A stretch of 18,131 nucleotides of DNA from Campylobacterales bacterium (GTDB lineage: Bacteria; Campylobacterota; Campylobacteria; Campylobacterales; Hydrogenimonadaceae). The notes under the pieces were generated by a model. The model did not search any database. It had not been told where the DNA came from and saw only the letters and a list, made by a program, of their open reading frames with translations. The translations under genes and the position numbers were made by a program. Each line of letters starts with the position of its first letter. Position 1 is the first letter of the stretch. Below are positions 7,912-14,507 of the stretch, piece after piece. The DNA lies in the NCBI GenBank assembly GCA_026986055.1, contig JALSPH010000032.1, positions 1-18,131 of the forward strand, given 5' to 3'.

Positions 7912-7937
7912 TTCAAATCTCAATATCGGAGTGCCTC

Positions 7938-8264
7938 ATGGAAGCGATGGAGGATTTTCTCAAAACCGTCGGTGCTCTCTACGACGAGACGCGCGTGAAG
8001 CTTCTCAAATTCATAGAGCTTTACGGCCCTCTATGCGTTTGTGATCTAGAAGCATCTTTCAAGATGACCCAATCGAGGCTATCGAGGCATCTTAAAATTC
8101 TCAAAGATGCAGGGTTTTTGAGAGCGCAAAGGAGCGGCAGATGGACATACTACGCCATCAGAGCCCCTATGGATCGCTTCAGAATGGAGGCTTTAAAGGA
8201 GATACGCACCATGCCTCTGAAACTGCCGGAACTTGAAAAAATATCTAAAGAGTGTGAAATATGA
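7938..8264 (+). CDS. arsR: ArsR-family arsenic-responsive repressor
   Basis: 108 residues from the ATG at 7938, preceded by CGGAG six bases upstream. The frame is open back to 7890, but that start would fall inside the operator and before the predicted transcription start. Winged-helix fold: recognition helix about 43-58 (TQSRLSRHLKILKDAG), wing about 62-74 with the RSGRWTYY block. The motif LCVCDL (32-37) supplies the two Cys of the classical As(III)/Sb(III) site in the DNA-binding helix, and Cys106 near the C-terminus may be a further ligand. It represses its own operon through the palindrome at 7868-7891 and releases it when arsenite binds. Its stop overlaps the arsC start (ATGA). Confidence 0.9.
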   Translation: MEAMEDFLKTVGALYDETRVKLLKFIELYGPLCVCDLEASFKMTQSRLSRHLKILKDAGFLRAQRSGRWTYYAIRAPMDRFRMEALKEIRTMPLKLPELEKISKECEI

Positions 8265-8668
8265 AAAGAGTATTGATTTTGTGTACGGGAAACAGTTGCC
8301 GCTCCATAATCGGTGAGGCGCTTGTGAACAAGAAACTTGGCCCAAAAGGGGTAGTCGCTTTCAGTGCCGGAAGCAGACCGAGCGGGAGAGTAAACCCAAA
8401 TGCCAAAAAGGTGCTTGAAAGTATGGGAGCATGGAGAGACTCCTACTACTCGAAAAGTATCGATGAGATAACGAAAGAGGGGCCGTTCGATCTTGTCGTG
8501 ACAGTCTGCGACAATGCAAAAGAGTCTTGTCCCATTTTTTGGGGCGGGGCTAAAACGGTACACCTGGGCTTTGAAGATCCTGACGGTAAAGAGTTTGAGG
8601 CTTTCAAAAATACGGCCGAATCGATAGAAAAAGAGTTGATACCGCTTATAGAGAAGGAGTTGTCGTGA
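8261..8668 (+). CDS. arsC: Arsenate reductase, thioredoxin-coupled (LMW-PTP fold)
   Basis: 135 residues. It has the phosphatase P-loop C8-TGNSC-R14-S, the redox cysteines Cys83 and Cys90 in VTVCDNAKESC, and the general-acid motif DP at 106-107. This trio (nucleophile plus two shuttle cysteines) is that of the Bacillus/pI258-type ArsC, which reduces As(V) to As(III) in the cytoplasm and is recycled by thioredoxin, rather than the glutaredoxin-type E. coli enzyme. Length is normal. It overlaps arsR by four bases, and its last codons hold the ribosome site (AAGGAG, 8654-8659) of the next gene, so the three products are made in a coupled way. Confidence 0.93.
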   Translation: MKRVLILCTGNSCRSIIGEALVNKKLGPKGVVAFSAGSRPSGRVNPNAKKVLESMGAWRDSYYSKSIDEITKEGPFDLVVTVCDNAKESCPIFWGGAKTVHLGFEDPDGKEFEAFKNTAESIEKELIPLIEKELS

Positions 8669-8922
8669 AAAAAGAGGTCAAAGTTACTAAAAATGGAGTC
8701 AAGATAGAGTTTATGGGAGAGGTTAAGGTGGAGAAGATCGTAAAGATGGTGCAAAACTGCGCTACCGGAGAGTGCGAATGCATGAGCTCTGATGTAAAGA
8801 GCAGAGTGGAAAATATGGAGGTAAAAGGGGAAGATGGTGAAGTTACCCTTGAGCTTACGGGCGATGTGGCAAAGGAGGAGATAGAGGAGGCCCTTAAAAG
8901 ATCGAAAGTGTTGAACTCTTAA
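8665..8922 (+). CDS. Small three-cysteine protein of unknown family in the ars operon
   Basis: 85 residues starting at a GTG that overlaps the arsC stop by four bases, with AAGGAG five bases upstream. I do not recognise the family. The N-terminal third is Lys/Val-rich with a beta-strand pattern. Three cysteines cluster at 32, 37 and 39 (CATGECEC), followed by MSSD, then a strand-turn-strand and an acidic C-terminal helix (about 68-82), which fits a small alpha/beta fold. There is no signal peptide or membrane segment. Lying between arsC and the ArsB gene, with tight junctions on both sides, it is most likely part of the arsenic pathway. The Cys cluster could bind As(III), for example as a chaperone to ArsB, but that is inference. 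Confidence 0.75.
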   Translation: MKKEVKVTKNGVKIEFMGEVKVEKIVKMVQNCATGECECMSSDVKSRVENMEVKGEDGEVTLELTGDVAKEEIEEALKRSKVLNS

Positions 8923-8923
8923 G

Positions 8924-10177
8924 ATGGCACTCCCCTTATCGATATTTGTAGTTACCCTAATTTTTATTATTTGGCAGCCCAAAGGGCTTCAGATAGGCAC
9001 ATCCGCCGTCGCGGGCGCACTGGTAGCGCTTCTGCTTGGCGTAGTCTCTGTTTCTGACGTTGTGGAGGTCACCTCCATAGTGTGGGATGCCACACTCGCT
9101 TTCATCGGAATAATACTCCTCTCGATGGCTCTTGATGAGATAGGCTTTTTCGAGTGGGCAGCCATAAAGATGACAAAGCTCAGTCTAGGAAGCGGCCATT
9201 TGATGTTTGTAAATATTCTGCTTCTTGGAGCTTTGGTAGCGGCATTTTTCGCCAACGACGGTGCTGCACTCATTCTGACTCCTATCGTTTTGGCGAAGAT
9301 GAGGTATCTCAAGATGGACCCGAAAGCGATCTTCGCCTTTTTGATGGCAGGTGGCTTCATAGGCGACAGCGCCTCCAACCCGCTCGTCATTTCCAACCTC
9401 ACGAACATCGTAACCGCCGGCTACTTCGACATAGGCTTTTTCGAGTACCTGAAAGAGATGTTCTGGCCAAATTTGCTCTCCATTGCAGCTTCTATCGCCG
9501 TTTTATGGCTCTTTTTCAGAAAAGCGATACCGAAAAGGGTAGATATAGAGTCTCTGCCTGAAGCAAAAAGCGTCATCAAAAACGAAAAGATGTTCAAAAT
9601 AAGCTGGTGGTTTCTCGGTGCACTTCTGGCCGGCTACTTCATAGGTGACGCTTTCGATCTACCCGTATCTCTTTTTGCGCTCGGCGGTGCGCTTCTCTTT
9701 CTGTGGATAGCTTCAAAACATCGCGCCGTAAAACCTATAATGACCATAAAGACGGCTCCTTGGCAGGTAGTATGGTTTTCCATAGGGCTCTATGTAGTGG
9801 TATTTGGGCTTAAAAACGGAGGTTTGACCGATGAGATAGCGCATTGGCTTTTGTATATGAAGAGTTACGGCAGCGAAGCATATGTAATAGGGACGGGGTT
9901 TCTCTCGGCTATCCTGAGTTCCGTTATGAACAATATGCCGACCGTTATGGTTATGGATATAGCTATAGAGAAAACGGGAGACACCTTTTTGGCTTATGCA
10001 AATATTATAGGTTGTAACCTGGGGCCGAAAATGACCCCGATAGGCTCTCTTGCAACTCTTCTTTGGCTGCATGTTCTGGCTAAAAAAGGGGTCAAAATCG
10101 GGTGGGGAGAGTATATGAGGGTGGGGCTCATAGTGACTCCTCCGGTTCTATTGGTTGCACTACTTGGTTTGATATAA
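8924..10177 (+). CDS. arsB: Arsenite efflux permease, ArsB/NhaD superfamily
   Basis: 417 residues, strongly hydrophobic throughout with about ten to twelve membrane segments. Family blocks are FFANDGAALILTP (108-120), the helix-break segment SNPLVISNLTN (151-161) and a matching second-half CNLGPKMTPIGS region, reflecting the inverted repeat of this ion-transporter fold. ArsB expels arsenite or antimonite across the inner membrane using the proton gradient; no ArsA ATPase gene is present here. The start is one base after the small gene's stop (TAAGATG) with no clear ribosome site of its own, so it is probably translated by re-initiation. Close relatives transport Na+/H+ or C4-dicarboxylates, but the operon makes arsenic by far the best guess. 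Confidence 0.9.
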   Translation: MALPLSIFVVTLIFIIWQPKGLQIGTSAVAGALVALLLGVVSVSDVVEVTSIVWDATLAFIGIILLSMALDEIGFFEWAAIKMTKLSLGSGHLMFVNILLLGALVAAFFANDGAALILTPIVLAKMRYLKMDPKAIFAFLMAGGFIGDSASNPLVISNLTNIVTAGYFDIGFFEYLKEMFWPNLLSIAASIAVLWLFFRKAIPKRVDIESLPEAKSVIKNEKMFKISWWFLGALLAGYFIGDAFDLPVSLFALGGALLFLWIASKHRAVKPIMTIKTAPWQVVWFSIGLYVVVFGLKNGGLTDEIAHWLLYMKSYGSEAYVIGTGFLSAILSSVMNNMPTVMVMDIAIEKTGDTFLAYANIIGCNLGPKMTPIGSLATLLWLHVLAKKGVKIGWGEYMRVGLIVTPPVLLVALLGLI

Positions 10178-10195
10178 TGTTTTGTTTGTAAACAA
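10151..10195 (+). promoter_or_regulatory. Candidate promoter and small palindrome before the 69-residue ORF
   Basis: TTGGTT (10151-10156) and TATAAT (10173-10178) with a 16-base spacer lie across the end of arsB. Just downstream a 14-base palindrome, TTGTTT-GT-AAACAA (10182-10195), covers the expected transcription start and could be an operator. The TATAAT overlaps the arsB stop codon. These sites would let the small gene be expressed apart from the ars operon. Confidence 0.4.
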
Positions 10196-10228
10196 TTCTA
10201 TATTAAAATAATATTGAAAGGATTTGGT

Positions 10229-10438
10229 ATGCCGCACCATAAAGATCACGAAAAATTGGAAGCTATAAAAGAGGCTATAAAGAGTTCCGAAAAATTGACT
10301 CAGGAGCAAAAGAGCAACGCTTTGGCTCATATAGAGGAGTGGTACAAAGAGGATAAAGCTTTCGGCTCTTTGATAGAGGCCCTTATAGAGAAGTTTGCCG
10401 AACTTGAGCCTATTCTTGCCGAGCTGGGGTTGGTTTAG
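10229..10438 (+). CDS. Small charged helical protein, unknown function
   Basis: 69 residues starting at the ATG at 10229, with AAAGGAT about eight bases upstream; a TTG further up (10214) is open but lies before the ribosome site. The protein is mostly Lys/Glu/Ala/Leu and predicted to be alpha-helical: a helix from about 8 to 20, the segment LTQEQKSNALAHIEEWYKED (23-42), and an acidic hydrophobic helix to the end (FAELEPILAELGLV). The N-terminus is His-rich (MPHHKDHEK). There is no signal peptide, Cys or known motif. I cannot name it. It is 51 bp after arsB and followed by a strong terminator, so it may ride on the ars transcript or have its own promoter. Confidence 0.6.
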   Translation: MPHHKDHEKLEAIKEAIKSSEKLTQEQKSNALAHIEEWYKEDKAFGSLIEALIEKFAELEPILAELGLV

Positions 10439-10510
10439 AGACAAAGACCAACTGCAGGAAATTCAACTTTATATAAATCAAACCATCGCAGACTCCTATT
10501 GTCTAAACAG

Positions 10511-10539
10511 AACCGATATTTTTAAAAAATCGGTTTTTT
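10511..10539 (+). terminator. Intrinsic terminator after the ars region
   Basis: AACCGAT (10511-10517) pairs with ATCGGTT (10529-10535), with additional T-A pairs inside the loop, followed by an unbroken T-run to 10539. It closes the transcript of the small helical gene and possibly the whole ars operon, and insulates the next operon. Confidence 0.85.
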
Positions 10540-10684
10540 ACACTTCTAAAAAACTTCCGAAGTAATATAACCTGCCATTATATTAGGTATATTTATGGGT
10601 TTGATATTGTTCTGCATACTAGTATCAATTTATTCTCACTTTCGCCGATAACTTTCATAATCAATCAGGTAAACAAGGCATCAG
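10540..10684 (+). promoter_or_regulatory. AT-rich leader before the repeat-protein operon
   Basis: 145 bases with no convincing gene. TTGATA (10601-10606) with TATCAA (10623-10628) is a weak promoter possibility. An ACTTC-C-GAAGT palindrome lies around 10553-10563. An 18-codon ATG frame (10595-10651) has no ribosome site and is not called. AAGG at 10675-10678 serves the following ATG. Confidence 0.3.
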
Positions 10685-12475
10685 ATGAGACGATTAATTT
10701 TGATATTTTTGTTTGTAGGAGGCTCTTTATGGGCTAAAATCCCGATAAAGACCCCGAACGATGTATACGCTTACGCAACTTTGTTGAAAGATGAAGTAGC
10801 TTATCTTAGGGAAAAAAGCGGTGTGAAAGAGCCTTTCCCTGATGTGGGACTACAGCAGAACAAGCGCCCTCGACACGTGATTCAGAAGGCTTTGGAGATT
10901 CTCGGTAAAATCAATAGATATCGTATAAATCATAATTTTGGCCCTATTACAATTCCTCCCTATCCTCCAAGGGAGGTTACGCCTCAAGATGTATACGACC
11001 TGGTAAAGAGGCTCGACGGAGAGGTTCGGGTATTTATTGACGATAAAGGGTTTTTGGAAAAGCTGAAGCGTAAAAAATTCGATGGAAAGAGTCCCAGTGA
11101 CGTTTACAGACTTCTTTGGAGTATCTCTTTGGGATTCGATGCATTGCTCGGTGTACAAGGGTATACGCCTACCGATGTCTTCGCTCTGAGTCAGAAGGTA
11201 GTGAATATCTCCCGTTTTTTGCGAAACAGTCAAAACGATTATAGTGATGCTCCTAAGCCTGAACGCATAGAAGGACAGCATCCAAACCATGCTCTTTATG
11301 CAGCTATCGACTTTTTGCAAAAGGTCTCGTCCGGACAGAAAAAGTTGTGGATAGATCCAGCGGATGTACCGGAAGCTCCACGCCGTGTCATAACTCCGAC
11401 TGAAGTATACGATATGCTCCAATATAATATTGCCGAGCTTCAGCGTATCAAGTATAGGCTCGGTGTGGAGCGTTACTTCAAGATAGTTATGCCTGAGAGT
11501 GATAAAACACCTTCAGATGTTGTTCAAAACATAGAGTATGCCAAGCGACTTCTTCCCGACTTTTCGCTTGAAGAACCTCTGGTGCAATACCCGCCCTCAT
11601 CTTTGAAAAAGAGTCCGAACCATGTTTACGGGGTTACTGTAGATGTTCTTAAAAAGTTGGAGATGCTCCGTACATTGCGAGGTATTCATCAGTTGCCGAA
11701 AGATCCTCCTAAAATATATGGCCTTAAGCCTATGCACTCATATCAAAAGGGTATAGAAACTATCGAGAAAGCGACACGTCTTAAGATTCAGATGGGTTTT
11801 TTCCCTTCGCAGATTCCTACGGCACCTTTTAGGGCCATTACGCCGAGTGAAGTCTATGAACTTATTCTAAGACTCGACGGAATAGTTACGATTTTGCTTA
11901 GAGCAAGTGGTGAAACAGGCGTGGAAGAGTATATATATCAGCATAGCCACACCGTATATACCGATAAGACTCCAAGTGATGTTTATTATAATCTATGGAA
12001 AATCTCAAAGATGTTGGACCTACTTAGCGGTAGCGAGTATACTCCTAACGAAACTTATGCGCTTGCAATGAAGATAGATGAAAAGAGCAAGATGCTTTTG
12101 AAGTACTTCAACCTAAATTGTCCACCTAATACGGTAGAGAAGAAGTTTAGGGGTAAACGACCAAAAGATGTTTACCATCTGACAAGAATATTGAATGCCG
12201 CTATTGCAAAGATACAAAAACGTGCCAATATGTCTGTAACAGCCATAAAACTTCCTGATGAAGATGTGATAACTCCAAATACCGTGTACAATGCATTACG
12301 AATTATAAATGCATCGGTAAATGAAATTTTAATTCATTTGAATATAGATGCGGAGGATATAGAGCAGAAACGTTTTCATGCAAAAGGAAAAACTCCCAGC
12401 GATGTCTATCAAGTAGTTCAAAAGACTATAGACCAGATAGAGCTTATGTTTCTAGAAGAGTGTTATGAAAAATAA
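10685..12475 (+). CDS. Secreted 'TPSDVY' tandem-repeat protein, unknown family
   Basis: 596 residues. A signal peptide (about 1-18: MRRLILIFLFVGGSLWA, with AKIP after) indicates export; no lipobox and no later membrane helix are visible, so a periplasmic or surface location is likely. Almost the entire mature chain is 16 repeats starting with [TSHRK]-P-x-[DEH]-[VYAS]-Y-like motifs, with Pro at 24, 62, 100, 137, 162, 200, 238, 276, 311, 349, 387, 430, 454, 493, 531 and 571. Each repeat is a probable N-capped helix of about 20 residues and a Pro/charged linker, suggesting an elongated helical-repeat fold. No enzyme motif and only two cysteines or so are seen. The last 11 bases overlap the kinase gene, so the two products are coupled. 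I do not recognise the family; a kinase partner or ligand binder is inferred from context alone. Confidence 0.85.
   Translation: MRRLILIFLFVGGSLWAKIPIKTPNDVYAYATLLKDEVAYLREKSGVKEPFPDVGLQQNKRPRHVIQKALEILGKINRYRINHNFGPITIPPYPPREVTPQDVYDLVKRLDGEVRVFIDDKGFLEKLKRKKFDGKSPSDVYRLLWSISLGFDALLGVQGYTPTDVFALSQKVVNISRFLRNSQNDYSDAPKPERIEGQHPNHALYAAIDFLQKVSSGQKKLWIDPADVPEAPRRVITPTEVYDMLQYNIAELQRIKYRLGVERYFKIVMPESDKTPSDVVQNIEYAKRLLPDFSLEEPLVQYPPSSLKKSPNHVYGVTVDVLKKLEMLRTLRGIHQLPKDPPKIYGLKPMHSYQKGIETIEKATRLKIQMGFFPSQIPTAPFRAITPSEVYELILRLDGIVTILLRASGETGVEEYIYQHSHTVYTDKTPSDVYYNLWKISKMLDLLSGSEYTPNETYALAMKIDEKSKMLLKYFNLNCPPNTVEKKFRGKRPKDVYHLTRILNAAIAKIQKRANMSVTAIKLPDEDVITPNTVYNALRIINASVNEILIHLNIDAEDIEQKRFHAKGKTPSDVYQVVQKTIDQIELMFLEECYEK
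10751..12472 (+). repeat. Two-block, 16-unit protein-coding repeat
   Basis: The repeats fall into two blocks of eight, residues 23-309 and 310-596, each 287 residues. Spacing between successive motif prolines is 38, 38, 37, 25, 38, 38, 38 in the first block and 38, 38, 43, 24, 39, 38, 40 in the second, so the single short unit is fourth in both. Units 3-5 and 11-13 share DVY/EVY...LRLDG-like and LW(S/K)IS sequence. The DNA itself has diverged, so the duplication is old. Confidence 0.85.
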
Positions 12476-14507
12476 TAGTATAAGTAAAATAGCGGTCAAA
12501 TTTGCCTTGTTGACTATGATAGTAGCTGGAGCCGGAGTAAGTCTTTTGGCGTGGCTTTCATACAAAGAGGCTGAAAAAATTTTCAAAGAGCATAGTCAAG
12601 AGAGAATGGAGCGTGAAGTAGATACATATGCAAAAACGGTTTTAAAATCTTTGGGTGCTCTTAAATATGACCTTGCTATGTTGACCATGAACGATACCGT
12701 AGAGGGGTATCTGCGTGCAATAAGTGACAAGTTCGGGTATGATGAAAAGAGCAATAAAACAGTAGAGCAGTACCGCAAAGAGACTATAAAACTTTTTTCT
12801 GTAATGGCACAACAAAACAGTGCATATGTGCAGATTCGCTTGCTGAACTCTTCTAATGGTGACGAGCTGGTAAGGGTAGATCGTAAAAACGATAGGGTAA
12901 CTGTAACACCGATATCTCAACTTCAAAATAAAGCTCACAGAGATTACTTCATAGAAACGTTGAAGTTGCCTACGAATGAGATTTATATATCTTCGATCAA
13001 TCTAAACAGAGAGCACCATACGATCGAGACGCCTTACAGGCCTGTTCTAAGAGTCGCCAAACAACTTAGGTTTAACGACAATAATGGCCTTATGGTAATT
13101 ATAAACGTAGATGTCAGAAAACTTTTCAACTTCGACAGTTTCAAAAAAGAAAAGGGTGTCGTTACATATGTAGCAAACAGCGAAGGGTACTATTTGTGCA
13201 ATATGGTAGAACCTTATAAAGAGTTCGGATTCGAGTTTGGGCTACCCTATACGATATATTCAGATTTTCCGAAAACTAAAGAACTATTGAATGGCGGGGT
13301 AGATAGGCTGCATTGGAACAATCCCGAGGAGGATATGATATATGAAGCCGCAAGAGTTCATCTAACTGACGATATAGAGCTTATAATTTTAAAAGAGGCA
13401 AAAAGCATTCTTGTTAAAGAGAGGTCCAAAGAGTATGTGGCCAAACTGATGCTCTATGTCGGGCTTACAGCCTTTTTCATAGTTATTTTGACCGCTCTCG
13501 CCGTCATGAAGATTACGCGTCCTATATCAAAGCTAAGTAGAGCTGCGAAAGAGATCGCCAAATCTGGAGGTAGCAAACGGTTGCAGATGGATATACATAC
13601 AGGCGATGAAATAGAGGAGTTGGCAAGATCTTTCGAGGCTATGTTGGATGCGTTGATAAAATCGAAAGAGGAGATAGAGCAGTTTGCGGAGCGGCTTGAA
13701 GAGGAGGTGGCAAAAAAGACTGAAGATCTTCAGCTGCTGAATGAGGAGCTTGAAAAGAAAGTTAAAGCCGGTGTTCAGGAGATTCGTAAAAAAGATCAAG
13801 TCTTGATGCAGCAGGCGAAGTTGGCCGATATGGGTGAGATGATCGGTGCCATAGCTCATCAATGGAGGCAGCCTCTAAATGCACTTGCGTTGAATATACA
13901 GCTTATTGAGGAGCTTGTAGAGCATGGTGAATTGAGCACCGATGAAGCTTCCAAACTTGTAAAAAAGAGTATGGACGCCATTCAGTTTATGTCCAAAACC
14001 ATAGATGATTTTAGAAATTTCTATCGAGAAGATAAACAGAAACAGATTTTCAGAGTCGACGAAGCCGTCGAAAATACTCTAAACCTACAAAAAGCTCAGC
14101 TGGAGGCTAGAGATATAGATCTGGAGACGGAGCTCGAACCTGTTGAGATAGAGGGGTACAAAAACGACTTTATGCAGGTTATACTAAATTTGGTCTCGAA
14201 TGCAAGGGACGCATTGCTTGATCGTAAAAAAATAGATGAAGACTTTAAGGGGAAAATCTACATTAGAGTGAAAAAAGAGGGTGATGATGTTGTTGTTCAA
14301 GTAGAAGATAACGGCGGCGGTATTTCTGAAGAGATTCGAGACAAAATTTTTAATCCATATTTTACGACAAAGGAGGAGGGGAAAGGTACCGGTCTAGGTC
14401 TGAACATGTCTAAAAGGATCGTCGAGGAGAAGTTTGGCGGCATTTTAAGTGTTGAAAATGGACCGAAAGGTGCAATTTTTACGATACGCTTCAAGGGAAA
14501 ACAATGA
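12465..14507 (+). CDS. Cache-domain sensor histidine kinase
   Basis: 680 residues. TM1 about 10-32; a large periplasmic double-Cache domain about 35-325 with the family blocks YVQIRLLNSSNGDELVRVD (121-139), LQNKAHRDYF (153-162) and SSINLNRE (176-183), then PVLRVAK; TM2 about 326-349; HAMP about 350-402; coiled coil about 402-450. The dimerisation/phosphoacceptor region contains GEMIGAIAHQWRQPLN with His465. The ATPase domain has the N box NLVSNARDAL (575-584), G1 DNGGGI (615-620), F box FNPYFTTK and G2 GKGTGLGLN (639-647), all intact, so it should be active. dCache domains usually bind small molecules such as amino or organic acids. It overlaps the repeat-protein gene by 11 bases and its cognate regulator by four. 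Confidence 0.93.
   Translation: MKNNSISKIAVKFALLTMIVAGAGVSLLAWLSYKEAEKIFKEHSQERMEREVDTYAKTVLKSLGALKYDLAMLTMNDTVEGYLRAISDKFGYDEKSNKTVEQYRKETIKLFSVMAQQNSAYVQIRLLNSSNGDELVRVDRKNDRVTVTPISQLQNKAHRDYFIETLKLPTNEIYISSINLNREHHTIETPYRPVLRVAKQLRFNDNNGLMVIINVDVRKLFNFDSFKKEKGVVTYVANSEGYYLCNMVEPYKEFGFEFGLPYTIYSDFPKTKELLNGGVDRLHWNNPEEDMIYEAARVHLTDDIELIILKEAKSILVKERSKEYVAKLMLYVGLTAFFIVILTALAVMKITRPISKLSRAAKEIAKSGGSKRLQMDIHTGDEIEELARSFEAMLDALIKSKEEIEQFAERLEEEVAKKTEDLQLLNEELEKKVKAGVQEIRKKDQVLMQQAKLADMGEMIGAIAHQWRQPLNALALNIQLIEELVEHGELSTDEASKLVKKSMDAIQFMSKTIDDFRNFYREDKQKQIFRVDEAVENTLNLQKAQLEARDIDLETELEPVEIEGYKNDFMQVILNLVSNARDALLDRKKIDEDFKGKIYIRVKKEGDDVVVQVEDNGGGISEEIRDKIFNPYFTTKEEGKGTGLGLNMSKRIVEEKFGGILSVENGPKGAIFTIRFKGKQ

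Noticed and set aside
7890..7937. Earlier arsR start at 7890
   Set aside because: It lies in the operator and before the predicted transcription start, and the extra residues are not typical of ArsR proteins.
10595..10651. 18-codon hydrophobic ORF upstream of the repeat protein
   Set aside because: No ribosome site and common by chance in AT-rich leader sequence.
10850..11422. 190-residue minus-strand frame
   Set aside because: Antisense shadow of the repeat protein, caused by its repeated codons; no family resemblance.
10751..12472. CRISPR-like or recent DNA tandem repeat
   Set aside because: The repetition is at protein level; DNA copies are diverged, lie in one open frame and have no fixed identical repeat sequence.
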